Origin: Lentilactobacillus parafarraginis DSM 18390 = JCM 14109
Lineage (GTDB): Bacteria > Bacillota > Bacilli > Lactobacillales > Lactobacillaceae
Assembly: GCF_001435895.1 (NCBI RefSeq)
Contig: NZ_AZFZ01000012.1
Span: 1-36,473, forward strand
Length of the DNA stretch: 36,473 bases
Reading direction: 5' to 3'
In this document: piece by piece, positions 17,612 through 25,670 of the stretch
Position numbering within the stretch: position 1 is the stretch's first letter
Layout of the letters: each line of letters opens with the position of its first letter
Notes under the pieces: model-generated
Seen by the model: the letters and a program-made list of their open reading frames with translations, nothing else
Told to the model about the DNA's origin: nothing
Databases searched by the model: none
Position numbers and translations under genes: made by a program

Positions 17612-18659
17612 CAATATTCATTCCTTTCATAATGCGTGATTGAAGCTCATGTAAGTTCTCCTTAATAAAATCATAAGTCGAACTTGGCAGCGATTCAATG
17701 ATATTTGAAAGATCACCGGCCTTAATGGCTTTTCTCACCCGGGTGGCGGTAATGACAGCCCCCGTTTGGTCCTGATTTCTGGGAACTTCAACGACCTGAA
17801 CATCCGGTGGCAGTTCCCGTTTTAAAGCTTGATTGTACTGGTTGGTTGTCTTGGATAGCGGCTCGGAACCAACGTAACGGGTCGTAATGTGAAGGGCTGG
17901 GGCAATCTGGGTCTTAAACACCCGGGCGTCCAGTGCCGTCTGGTAGTCGGTCGCCGTGACGTTGTCCGGCAGAAAATAAGCCGGAAACGTCGCGTAACTG
18001 ACCATGTAGTCGCCGCCCGCCACCACGATGACGTTATCCAAATCACGAAGCCCTGCCCGAACGAGCTTCAGTCGTTCATCAGCGGTAAACAACGACCGCT
18101 CGGCGCTCACCACGAAAACGTACACGAAGTCGTTTTGCTTGGCGGCTTTTTCGACCAGGTAGCGATGCCCCAGGGTAAATGGGTTGGCGTTCATCACCAC
18201 GGCCCCGATTTGCTGGTACTGCTGATTGGGCACCTTGGGGAGACCATCCAGATAATCGTGAATGTTGGGATCGCCCATTTCAAGAAACGCGGCGACGTCC
18301 GTATCCCCCAGCTGCTCAAAGCCGATATGCTGAAAGCTTTCGGAATACCTCTTCTTGGTAAACACAAAGATGTGAAAGATCTGCTGCTGAAACAGCCGGT
18401 TCACCAGTTCACCGACAATCGCGTTAAACCGGCTGCCGGTCGTCACGCCCTTGTTGCAGACGCCAACGTATTTCAGGACGTTACCAGCAGCTGAGCCGGT
18501 TGCAACCAGGTCATCGCCGTTATAGATGCCGATTGTGAAATCGATCTGATCGACTTCCCGATCACTAAAGTCGGCGATGCCCAATGACTTTAGGAAAGCC
18601 TGCCATTTGGCGCGAACCTTCGAATTAGTTAAATTTAAATCAACAATTGATTCATACAT
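17601..18659 (-). CDS. citC: Citrate lyase ligase ([citrate (pro-3S)-lyase] ligase)
   Basis: A 352-residue enzyme that acetylates the citrate lyase prosthetic group with acetate and ATP to switch the lyase on. The N-terminal half looks like an acetyltransferase-type domain; the C-terminal half is a cytidylyltransferase-like domain with NANPFTLGHRYLVEKAA (the HxGH-type site, here TLGH) near residue 163. GGAGG precedes the ATG at 18659. It follows the malic enzyme gene by 17 bases and overlaps citD. Confidence 0.94.
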   Translation of the reverse strand: MYESIVDLNLTNSKVRAKWQAFLKSLGIADFSDREVDQIDFTIGIYNGDDLVATGSAAGNVLKYVGVCNKGVTTGSRFNAIVGELVNRLFQQQIFHIFVFTKKRYSESFQHIGFEQLGDTDVAAFLEMGDPNIHDYLDGLPKVPNQQYQQIGAVVMNANPFTLGHRYLVEKAAKQNDFVYVFVVSAERSLFTADERLKLVRAGLRDLDNVIVVAGGDYMVSYATFPAYFLPDNVTATDYQTALDARVFKTQIAPALHITTRYVGSEPLSKTTNQYNQALKRELPPDVQVVEVPRNQDQTGAVITATRVRKAIKAGDLSNIIESLPSSTYDFIKENLHELQSRIMKGMNIDGN

Positions 18660-18676
18660 TAGTTAGTGATCCTCCA

Positions 18677-19852
18677 CTAATCGGTTACTAATGCGTGATC
18701 TTTCTTGGCATAGGAGACTAATGCATTAGTAACGGTTTTAACAACGCCCTTATCAAAGACGCCGGGGACAATTTCTTCAGCCGTTGGGTTGGCAATCATG
18801 CCGGCCAGGGCGTTTGAGACCACCGCCTGCAAGTCATAACCAACGTGCTTGATGCCAGCTGATAACAGCCCCTTAAACAATCCTGGGAACACCAGGATGT
18901 TGTTCACCTGGTTCGGATACTGGGACGAGCCGGTAGCAATCACCACTGCGCCGGCATTGCTGGCAATTTCCGGATCAATTTCGGGAATCGGGTTGGCCAG
19001 CGCGAAGATAATCGGATCAGCGGCCATCCGGCTAACGTCGTCAGCGGTCATCAAATTGGCAGCTGACAACCCGATAAAGGCATCTTTGCCCCTGATAACG
19101 TCTGATAACTGACGGTTCTTGAGACTGTCATCCTGACCAAGCTTGGCAGCGAAGTCCCGCTGGTATCGATTATAACGCCCGTCATTCTTAGTGATCACGC
19201 CATCCTTATCCACAAGCGTCAGATTGGTAATCCCAACGTGGTCCAAAAGTTTGGCAGTCGCAAGCCCGGAAGCGCCAACCCCGTTGACGACAACCTTCAA
19301 GGATTTCAGCGGCTTGCCGGTCACCTTGGCGGCGTTGATTAATCCGGCCAGAACAACGATTGCCGTGCCTTCCTGATCGTCGTGGTAGACGGGAATGTCT
19401 AATTCCCGGGCCAGCTGGTCTTCAATTTCGAAGCACCGGGGTGCCGCGATGTCTTCCAAATGGATCCCGGCAAAGGAACCAGCAATGTTCTTAATTGTCC
19501 GAACAGTTTCATCGACACTCACCTGATTGACTGAGATGGGAACCGCATTGACGCCGGCCAAGTCCTTGTATAACAGGGCCTTGCCTTCAATCACCGGCAA
19601 ACCGCCGGCTGGGCCGATGTTGCCAAGTCCCAGAACGGCCGATCCGTCGGTCACCAAGGCCACCAGTTTACCGCTCATGGTGTAGCGGTCCTTTAACTCC
19701 GGATGGCTGGCAATCAGCTTGGAAAGGATTGCCACGCCGGGCGTATAGGCTTTTGCCAAGTCCTTGCGGTCATCAACCGGTAATTCAGACGCGATGTCCA
19801 ATACGCCGGTATGCAGTTCGTGAAGCTTTAAAATATCATCTTTCTCAGTCAT
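18677..19852 (-). CDS. mae: NAD-type malic enzyme / oxaloacetate decarboxylase
   Basis: A 391-residue malic enzyme of the short bacterial type. Motifs are AKAYTPGVAIL, GLGNIGPAGGLPVIEGKALL, HLEDIAAPRCFEIE and the nucleotide-binding VVVNGVGASGLATAKLL. The start at 19852 has GGGAG upstream; the codon seven residues earlier is rejected. In citrate clusters of lactic acid bacteria this protein decarboxylates the oxaloacetate released by citrate lyase to pyruvate, or malate to pyruvate. No membrane oxaloacetate decarboxylase (oadABD) lies in the window, so it probably takes that role here. It is the first gene of the mae-citCDEF-citXG operon and divergent from the CitI-like regulator. Confidence 0.92.
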   Translation of the reverse strand: MTEKDDILKLHELHTGVLDIASELPVDDRKDLAKAYTPGVAILSKLIASHPELKDRYTMSGKLVALVTDGSAVLGLGNIGPAGGLPVIEGKALLYKDLAGVNAVPISVNQVSVDETVRTIKNIAGSFAGIHLEDIAAPRCFEIEDQLARELDIPVYHDDQEGTAIVVLAGLINAAKVTGKPLKSLKVVVNGVGASGLATAKLLDHVGITNLTLVDKDGVITKNDGRYNRYQRDFAAKLGQDDSLKNRQLSDVIRGKDAFIGLSAANLMTADDVSRMAADPIIFALANPIPEIDPEIASNAGAVVIATGSSQYPNQVNNILVFPGLFKGLLSAGIKHVGYDLQAVVSNALAGMIANPTAEEIVPGVFDKGVVKTVTNALVSYAKKDHALVTD

Positions 19853-19933
19853 ATAGGTCGTCTCCCAATTCAAATTCTGCTCTTAATGTCATTAATTCCG
19901 CGTGATTTTATCTGATTTCATTGCTCACTAAAT

Positions 19934-19962
19934 AGAATAACGCGTCTTTTAACATTTATCAA
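19934..19962 (-). promoter_or_regulatory. Promoter of the mae-cit operon
   Basis: On the minus strand TTGATA (19957-19962) and TATTCT (19934-19939) are 17 bases apart, about 80 bases before the mae start codon. No other promoter-like pair is as good in this divergent region. Confidence 0.6.
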
Positions 19963-19976
19963 ATATCTATGGATAT

Positions 19977-20019
19977 TTTTAAATTTGTTAAATCCACAGC
20001 CATCATGATTTTAAATTTG
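19977..20019. promoter_or_regulatory. Direct repeat, probable operator of the CitI-like regulator
   Basis: TTTTAAATTTG occurs twice (19977-19987 and 20009-20019), 32 bases apart start to start, about three helical turns, in an AT-rich stretch between the two divergent promoters. CitI-type regulators of lactic acid bacteria bind AT-rich sites in the equivalent place. The repeat is seen; binding is inferred. Confidence 0.5.
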
Positions 20020-20051
20020 AAAAGGAATTCTCTATTTGTAAAAACCTATGC

Positions 20052-20057
20052 TATAAT
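20052..20057 (+). promoter_or_regulatory. -10 of the citI promoter
   Basis: TATAAT 35 bases before the regulator start codon, with a weak TTTGTA-like -35 near 20034. The operator-like repeats lie just upstream. Confidence 0.55.
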
Positions 20058-20092
20058 ATTTTTAAAGCCTCACCATTGAAAGGAGCCCGCCC

Positions 20093-21040
20093 ATGAACGA
20101 CGTCAAACATCAGGAACTCCTGGCCAACATTGCCCAGGACTACTACCTATCAAAGCAAACCGTCACCGACCTATCGAAGAAGTACCAGCTCAGTCGCTAC
20201 CTCATCACTAAGTATTTAGATGAAGCTTTAGCAAGCGGCCTGGTCAAAATCAGCATTGCCACGCCCATCAGCCGGAACTTCGACTTGGAAATGCGCTTTA
20301 AGAAGGCCTTTAACGTGCGGAACGCCTTCATTCTGAAATCTTCAGACACGCCCAACGATGATAACGAAAACATCATTGAGTATGCCTCGGCAGAAATTCA
20401 GGATCTCATTCGCCAAAGCCGGATTATCGGCCTCACCTGGGGCGATACAGTGCTCAGCGTCATCTCCCACTTCCAAGCCGAAGTTAGAGATGACATCACC
20501 TTCTCGCAATTTGTCGGCAATAACCTCAAGTACACGTCTTTATCTGGCGCCACCCCACTGGTCGAAAAGGCCGCGGCTAAATTTGGCGCGCCCTACCAAA
20601 CCATGCCGGCACCGCTGTACATCCTCAGTGATTCCGCCAGGGCCGAACTCCAGCATGAGCCGGCGCTGGTCCCGGCCTTTAGCACCGCTTCGAAGATGGA
20701 CCTGCTATTTACCGGTATCGGCACGTTGGCTTCAGTTGATACGATTCCGGTGTGGAAGCAGCATCAAGCTGAGATTTTTGACGGCGTTGACCTCGATCGG
20801 GTGGCCGGCATGCTGTACGGGCGGCCGTACGACATTAACGGCACGATTCTAAACGTCAAGAATGACAAGACGTTTGGCATCCCCATCGACACGGTGCTGG
20901 CAACCACCCGTCGTGTCGGCATCGTAAAGAGCAAGTTCAAGGCCCGGGCATTGTTAGGTGCCCTGCGCGGCGAACTACTCACCGACATCGTTACCAACGA
21001 AGGGGTTGCCAACCGGGTTCTGCTGGAAATGGGCGGCTAA
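20093..21040 (+). CDS. citI: SorC/DeoR-type regulator of citrate genes (CitI-like)
   Basis: A 315-residue regulator with an N-terminal helix-turn-helix (LSKQTVTDLSKKYQLSRYL, residues 18-36) and a C-terminal sugar-binding-type effector domain of the SorC family (from about residue 60; GLTWGDTVLSVISHF, then FTGIGTLASVDTIP). AGGAGC precedes the ATG. The place, divergent from mae-cit, is that of CitI/CitR in other lactic acid bacteria, where the protein activates the citrate operon when citrate is bound. The gene symbol is given on context and fold; sequence identity to characterised CitI could not be measured here. Confidence 0.85.
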   Translation: MNDVKHQELLANIAQDYYLSKQTVTDLSKKYQLSRYLITKYLDEALASGLVKISIATPISRNFDLEMRFKKAFNVRNAFILKSSDTPNDDNENIIEYASAEIQDLIRQSRIIGLTWGDTVLSVISHFQAEVRDDITFSQFVGNNLKYTSLSGATPLVEKAAAKFGAPYQTMPAPLYILSDSARAELQHEPALVPAFSTASKMDLLFTGIGTLASVDTIPVWKQHQAEIFDGVDLDRVAGMLYGRPYDINGTILNVKNDKTFGIPIDTVLATTRRVGIVKSKFKARALLGALRGELLTDIVTNEGVANRVLLEMGG

Positions 21041-21065
21041 GGACAATTAAATCAGCATGATCACT

Positions 21066-21095
21066 GGGTTGCCGTTTACGCGGCAGCCCTTTTTT
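21066..21095 (+). terminator. Terminator of the citI-like gene
   Basis: The stem GGGTTGCCG/CGGCAGCCC (one mismatch) with a short loop is followed by TTTTTT. Good for the rightward strand; the leftward side lacks a T-run. Confidence 0.88.
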
Positions 21096-21099
21096 GGCC

Positions 21100-21885
21100 T
21101 CACCTTCGCAAAAACTTGCGCAGGGCCGTCCAAAACGCTTCCGGCTGTTCGGCCATTACCAGATGGCCACTGTGATCAATGACTTTGGCGCTGCCGTTCT
21201 TCGCCATTTTCGCCATCACTGCGGCAAACGCCGGATCAAAGTACGGTGACTGCCTGCCGGCAACCACCAGCAGCGGGATCTTTAATGAAGCAACGATGTC
21301 CCGCCAGTCCTGAAACGCATGGTCAACCAGCAGCGGATAATTGAGCTGGGCATCGTAAGGATGAGCCTTGGCGGCGGCCTTCATTTGACTGAAAACGGCA
21401 TCCCCAATTTTATGAACTGCGGCCCGGCCCATCGGAAACTTCAGGCTGGCAGGAAAACTGTCCCAGGTTAACGATTCAAAGCCGTACTGCCAAGTGGCAT
21501 CGCTGATCATTTTTGGGGACTGGTCGACATCGACAAATTTGGCAAACCGGCCCTCACCGAACAGTGAAGCGTATGCAAACAGGGTGGCTGCGCCCATCGA
21601 ACTGCCAATGCCAATCACATTGTCGACGTCGAGATCAGCCAGCAGTTCCGCCACATCCAGGGCGTGACGACTCATCCGCCGCCCCTTTACAGTGTGTTCA
21701 GAAGCGCCCTGATTGCGGGCGTCCAGATTAATGACCCGGTAGCCGTTCTCAACTAATTTGGGGATGATGGCGCCGAACACTTCTTTATAGGCCCCAACCC
21801 CAGAAAGGAGCAAAACCGTTTGGCCTTGCCCCTCATCTGTGTAGTCGAGAATGACGTGATCACTGGTTTGAAATTTGATCGTCAT
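21100..21885 (-). CDS. Alpha/beta hydrolase
   Basis: A 261-residue cytoplasmic alpha/beta-fold hydrolase. The nucleophile elbow is GIGSSMGAAT (Ser in GxSxG), an acidic candidate lies in LLVVAGRQSPYFDPAF, and the catalytic His is in IDHSGHLVMAEQPEAF. There is no signal peptide. The GGAGGAGGG site is unusually close to the ATG (three to nine bases). The gene starts 26 bases after the citrate transporter gene ends, so it is probably read with it. Relatives include esterases, lactonases and haloperoxidase-like proteins; the substrate is unknown, and the family is too broad to tie it to citrate use. Confidence 0.85.
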   Translation of the reverse strand: MTIKFQTSDHVILDYTDEGQGQTVLLLSGVGAYKEVFGAIIPKLVENGYRVINLDARNQGASEHTVKGRRMSRHALDVAELLADLDVDNVIGIGSSMGAATLFAYASLFGEGRFAKFVDVDQSPKMISDATWQYGFESLTWDSFPASLKFPMGRAAVHKIGDAVFSQMKAAAKAHPYDAQLNYPLLVDHAFQDWRDIVASLKIPLLVVAGRQSPYFDPAFAAVMAKMAKNGSAKVIDHSGHLVMAEQPEAFWTALRKFLRR

Positions 21886-21911
21886 CCCTCCTCCGAAATT
21901 TTAATGAACCA

Positions 21912-23332
21912 TTACCATAAACCAATCACTTTCATCCAAAGAGCCCCAATTCCGATCCAAACGACCAGATAGAAGAGCCCGAGAATGAAGTTCATGCGCC
22001 ACCAATCAGATTGCTTAACGTAGCCGGAACCAAATAACACGGTTGCGGGGCCACTGGCAAAGTGAGTGGTTGAATTAAAGATCGCGCCGACAAAGCCAAG
22101 CGTGATAGCTGCCATAACGGCAGGGGCACCGGAAGAAATCGCAACCCCGAGTAATGCCGAGTACATTGCGGTAACGTGGGCGGTCCCACTAGCAAACAGG
22201 TAGTGAGAATAGAAGTAAACCAGTACCAAAATCAACAGAACCCAGATCCAGCTAACGCCGGCAACGGCATTCTTAATGGTCAGAGATAACCACGGAATAA
22301 CACCCAGAGTGTTCAATTCGGTTGCCATGAAAATCAAGACTGAGAACCACAGTAACGTGTTCCAAGCCCCGGTTTCCTTGAGGATATCCTGAATGGACAG
22401 CACCCCGGTGAGCAGTAACAGCGAAACGGCCATGAAGGCAACTAAGGAAGCTTCCATGCCAATAAAGCTGGAAATCATCCACATAATCAGCGCAAAGACG
22501 AAGACGCCGGCCATCATTTTTTCAGGTAACGAGAACTTACCCATCTTATCCAATTCGGAATCCGCCCACTCCTTGGCGTTTGGCGTTTCCTTAATCTCAG
22601 GCGGGTACATCTTGTAAATGATCCACGGCACACAAATTAACGAAATAATAGCAGGTACTAAACCAGCGATGAACCAAGTCATCCATGGGATGTTAACGTG
22701 CAGTGCTTTGGCAAGGGCAACGGCAACAAGGTTAGGCGCCATTGCAGTCATGAACAACCCGCTGGTGATGATGTCACCGTGAAACTCTTCGAAGACCAGG
22801 AACGCGCCCATTTTACGAGCGGTCCCGTCCCTTGGATCTGACCCATAGGTGTGAGCCAGTGAATCAATAATTGGGTAAACAATGCCGCCTGAACGAGCGG
22901 TGTTACTTGGAGTGGCTGGAGCGGTCACCAAATCAACGGCGATCAGTGAATAGACCAACCCAAGTGATTTCTTTCCAAACAGGCGGACGAACAGCAGCGC
23001 GACTCGACGACCAAACCGGTCTTGATGAAGCCCCGTGACAGGAAGTAGGCCATGGCGATCATCCAAACGGTACTGTTACCAAATCCCATGGCGGCGTCGT
23101 CCATATCGACTAAGCCCAACGTGACGGTAATCGTAAATCCAAATAGTGCAACGGCGCCAATTGGCATTGGCTGGGTAATGCACCCAACAATGGTCCCAAC
23201 AAAAATAGCTAACATATGCCAGCCGGCAACTGGAATTCCGGCGGGCTTAAACGGTGTGCAGAGCCATATAATTAAAGCAATGGCAATCGGCCAGATGAAT
23301 TTCTGGTACTTAATTTTCTCTAAGTGTTCCAT
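21912..23332 (-). pseudogene. DASS-family citrate/dicarboxylate transporter, frameshifted
   Basis: The gene would encode about 473 residues with some twelve helices of the divalent anion:sodium symporter / CitT family. Family motifs are TAPATPSNTARSGGIVYP (the SNT motif) and, later, FNSTTHFASGPATVLFG. The start codon at 23332 has AAAGGGG upstream. The reading frame is broken near 23011: the first part reads correctly to SRGFIKTGL, and the second continues from RRVALLFVRLFGKKSLG one frame over. One missing G in a GGG run would restore the frame. As read, the product would stop after 129 residues. It lies between an LDH/MDH-type gene and the citrate cluster and would be the citrate carrier. It is either a true inactivating mutation or a sequencing error. 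Confidence 0.85.
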
Positions 23333-23458
23333 ACAGAATTATCCCCTTTGTTTGAAACGGATCCATTCGCGATCCCCTTCATTAATTGGTGCAATGAAGA
23401 TCAATCAACATTTGAGTCAAATCCCCCTTTTGTGAATTTATTCAAATGCCAATCGTTT

Positions 23459-23472
23459 AGGAAACGGTTTCA
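23459..23472. promoter_or_regulatory. cre-like palindrome upstream of the citrate transporter
   Basis: AGGAAACGGTTTCA fits the catabolite-responsive element consensus TGWAANCGNTNWCA with about two mismatches when read on the minus strand, and its core is a near-perfect dyad. It lies about 130 bases upstream of the transporter start. This would place citrate uptake under CcpA control. The rest of the 310-base gap 23333-23642 holds only the transporter leader and the ldh terminator. Confidence 0.45.
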
Positions 23473-23566
23473 CAAAAACCACTTGAAATTATGACCGGGC
23501 CAACACCTCCCTAAGTGCATTACCAAAGCATTTTTATTGTGACTTCATTAACAAGTATGGGCAAAT

Positions 23567-23611
23567 AAAAAGCAGTGATAATGTTTTATTTCTTTCAATA
23601 ATACCACTGCT
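23567..23611 (-). terminator. Terminator of the dehydrogenase gene
   Basis: AGCAGTG (23571-23577) pairs with CACTGCT (23605-23611), with further A-T pairs inside, and is followed on the minus strand by TTTTTATTT. It separates the dehydrogenase gene from the transporter gene. Confidence 0.75.
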
Positions 23612-23642
23612 ATTGCCGATTATAAAAAGTTTGCATGTTTGG

Positions 23643-24587
23643 TTATGCGTTCATTAATACTTCCGCCATCTGGCGTGCCGACCGCTTCATCTTGGCCTTT
23701 TCGTCGTCTGATAACGGTTCCTCAATTACTTTAGCAATCCCCCGGGAATTAATCAAGGCCGGGTTGCCAATGTAGATATCCTTCAAACCATATTCGCCGC
23801 TTAATGGCGCGCTAACTGGCATCACAATATTTTGATTATTTAAGATTGCCCGGGTGAGCATCATCATCCCGTAGGCAACGCCGTAGAAGGTCGCGCCCTT
23901 CAAGCCGATGATTTTACCGCCCTTTTTGCGGACATCCACTTCAATTTGGTCAAGGTCATCTTCAGTGATCCCCTTTTCCATCGCAACTGTCCGCAGCGCG
24001 CGGCCACGAATGGTTGCTTCATCGTAGGCGGCAAAGGAGCTGTCGCCGTGCTCGCCCAAGATGTTGGCATCGATATCCTGCAGGTTAACGTGGAATTTGT
24101 TGGCCAGGGCCACTTGGAACCGGGCGGAATCAAGGGATGTTCCAGTTCCAATCACGCGGGTCCGTGGGAATCCGGAAATCCGTTGGGTAATCGTCGTTAA
24201 GATATCAACCGGGTTGGCGGATACTAAGAAGATGCCGTTAAAGCCGCTATCCACAATCGGACGCACAATTGATTCGAGGATGCGGGCGTTTTTAGAGACC
24301 AAATCCAAGCGGGTTTCGCCCGGTTTTCGTGGAACGCCAGCGGTAATCACAACCAAATCGGCGTCTTTGGCATCCGCATATTCACCAGCGCGAATCCCCA
24401 TTGGGCCGGCCATTGGCATCACGTCTTCAAGATCAATCACGTCGCCTTCGGCATGATCCTTGGCAACGTCAACGATCACCAATTCGTCAGCGATCTGAGA
24501 TTGAATTAATGAAAAGGCATATGATGAGCCAACTGCCCCGTCACCGATAAGCACAACTTTTTTTGATTTATGAATTTGATTTAACAT
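23643..24587 (-). CDS. LDH/MDH-family 2-hydroxyacid dehydrogenase with malate-type Arg
   Basis: A 314-residue NAD-dependent enzyme of the L-lactate/malate dehydrogenase family. The cofactor motif is IGDGAVGSSYAF, with Asp40 at the end of strand two (IVD), favouring NAD. The catalytic His180 is in LGEHGD, the substrate Arg156 in SLDSARF and the loop Arg93 in PGETRLDL. The specificity residue, Gln in lactate dehydrogenases (GAPQKPGETR or NQKPGETR), is Arg87 here (GVPRKPGETR), which is the malate dehydrogenase choice; the codon CGA is one base from CAA. The LDH-type Thr in KGATFYG is kept. GGAGA precedes the ATG. With the citrate genes next door, reduction of oxaloacetate to malate is a plausible role; a lactate or branched hydroxyacid role cannot be excluded. 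Confidence 0.88.
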   Translation of the reverse strand: MLNQIHKSKKVVLIGDGAVGSSYAFSLIQSQIADELVIVDVAKDHAEGDVIDLEDVMPMAGPMGIRAGEYADAKDADLVVITAGVPRKPGETRLDLVSKNARILESIVRPIVDSGFNGIFLVSANPVDILTTITQRISGFPRTRVIGTGTSLDSARFQVALANKFHVNLQDIDANILGEHGDSSFAAYDEATIRGRALRTVAMEKGITEDDLDQIEVDVRKKGGKIIGLKGATFYGVAYGMMMLTRAILNNQNIVMPVSAPLSGEYGLKDIYIGNPALINSRGIAKVIEEPLSDDEKAKMKRSARQMAEVLMNA

Positions 24588-24678
24588 AACGGCATCTCCA
24601 TTCGTTTGACGTTTTTCTATCCGTCTACAAGCCTGAGGAAAACAACGGTCTTTCTATCCTCTTTGTGAATTCATATAC

Positions 24679-24707
24679 ATTGTATGCTATCGTTTTAAAA
24701 ATGTCAA
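24679..24707 (-). promoter_or_regulatory. Promoter of the dehydrogenase gene
   Basis: TTGACA (24702-24707) and TACAAT (24679-24684) on the minus strand are 17 bases apart, a near-consensus housekeeping promoter about 90 bases before the start codon. A cre-like word, TTAAAACGATAGCA, overlaps the spacer, and AAACGGTTT, the core also found upstream of the citrate transporter, lies at 24765-24773. Confidence 0.8.
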
Positions 24708-24860
24708 AACATATCGTTTATTTTCCAAAATTTAAATGCCCATTTGTAATTTTTTTGAGAAAGTAAACGGTTTTTATTATAATTTTAACGTTTTTCTCAT
24801 TAAAAATGGTTGGGCCATTTCGCCCCTACGCCGCCCTAAAAGGATTTATTAGAAAGCAAT

Positions 24861-24965
24861 GTGAAGGAAATCACGATAAATTTCCTGCTCGGGCTTGCCT
24901 TTTTAGAGGCGCGTTGGCTGGGAATACCGTTAGTCTGCATGATCATGATTTGGTTTAAAAAATAA
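24861..24965 (+). CDS. Possible 34-residue hydrophobic peptide (doubtful)
   Basis: A GTG-started frame encodes a short peptide with one hydrophobic segment (FLLGLAFLEARWLGIPLVC, then MIMIW) and a basic end, FKK. An AAAGGA lies about 16 bases before the start, too far for a good ribosome site. It may be a small membrane peptide or the tail of a lost gene. Nothing else is seen in the 24588-25019 gap apart from the dehydrogenase promoter. Confidence 0.2.
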   Translation: MKEITINFLLGLAFLEARWLGIPLVCMIMIWFKK

Positions 24966-25016
24966 TCAGTTAGAAAAACGTATATAAGTCTGAAGAAAGG
25001 AAAATCAGTTTAGCCG

Positions 25017-25050
25017 TGATATAATTACTGTGAATACATCGTGAATACAT
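25017..25050 (+). promoter_or_regulatory. mazEF promoter with direct-repeat operator
   Basis: TGATATAAT (25017-25025) is an extended -10 without an evident -35. Just downstream the 10-base word GTGAATACAT occurs twice (25030-25039 and 25041-25050), one helical turn apart, over the expected start of transcription. That is where a MazE-type antitoxin would be expected to bind for autoregulation. Confidence 0.6.
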
Positions 25051-25063
25051 GGAGGTGTTCCCC

Positions 25064-25276
25064 TTGAAAGTTAGAGAACAGGGTAATTCATTAGTTGTGA
25101 CGGTTCCAAAGAAATTTGGGATCAAATCAGGAACCGAAGTTGTCGCGGTTAAGGGCAAGGGAAACTCATTCTCATATGTCCCAAAATTGGCAAATCCGTT
25201 TACTGACCCAACCATTCACTTTGGCCATGACCAAGAAGCGTTTCCTGATGATTCGACTGGGCGTGAATCGCTGTGA
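25064..25276 (+). CDS. mazE: MazE-type antitoxin
   Basis: A 70-residue antitoxin with an AbrB/MazE swapped-hairpin DNA-binding domain: MKVREQGNSLVVTVPKKFG, then KSGTEVVAVKGKG. The C-terminal part is acidic (DQEAFPDDSTGRESL), as usual for the toxin-binding tail. The start is a TTG at 25064, six bases after GGAGGTG; the ATG at 25049 would place this ribosome site inside the gene. It ends in a GTGA overlap with the toxin gene. Confidence 0.88.
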   Translation: MKVREQGNSLVVTVPKKFGIKSGTEVVAVKGKGNSFSYVPKLANPFTDPTIHFGHDQEAFPDDSTGRESL

Positions 25277-25656
25277 GCAGGGATTCGTATCGGGGCTATA
25301 CCCCTGAACAGGGCGATATCGTGTATGTGACCTTCGATCCACAATCCGGTCGGGAAATTAAAAAGCGCCGCCCCGCGTTAGTCGTAAGCGCAACCCCGTA
25401 TAATCGGGCGACCGGCTTTGTCCAAATCTGTCCAATTATAAGCACCATTCGCCATCGACCAGGATTCTTTACACTGACTGATCAGAAAGCCATCAGTGGT
25501 CAGGTTAATGCCATTCAACTCCGATCGGTTGATTTCCTTTCTCCTCATAGAAATATCGTTAAAGTCGAAGCAATCGATCCCAGAACCTTTGGTGAAATCG
25601 CCCAGTTCATCAGATTTATCTTTGACTTTGACCAAATCCTCGACTTCGGCGATTAA
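25273..25656 (+). CDS. mazF: MazF/PemK-type mRNA interferase toxin
   Basis: A 127-residue toxin of the CcdB/PemK-like fold: GDIVYVTFDPQSGREIKKRRP at the start (read as GDIVYVTFDPQSG and KKRRPALVVS), with CPIISTIRHRPGFF and SGQVNAIQLRSVDF, matching the conserved Arg and QxR-type elements of MazF. It uses a GTG start inside the antitoxin stop (GTGA overlap), so it is made only with the antitoxin. Family members cut mRNA at short sequences; the site is unknown here. A strong terminator follows. Confidence 0.9.
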   Translation: MSRDSYRGYTPEQGDIVYVTFDPQSGREIKKRRPALVVSATPYNRATGFVQICPIISTIRHRPGFFTLTDQKAISGQVNAIQLRSVDFLSPHRNIVKVEAIDPRTFGEIAQFIRFIFDFDQILDFGD

Positions 25657-25670
25657 CCGGAATAACGCCA

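Noticed and set aside
17889-18494. 201-residue frame opposite citC
   Set aside because: Antisense shadow of a gene with clear citrate lyase ligase motifs.
21912-23332. Two separate transporter genes
   Set aside because: The two frames are halves of one DASS protein with a junction at about 23011; neither alone is a full family member, and the second has no ribosome site.
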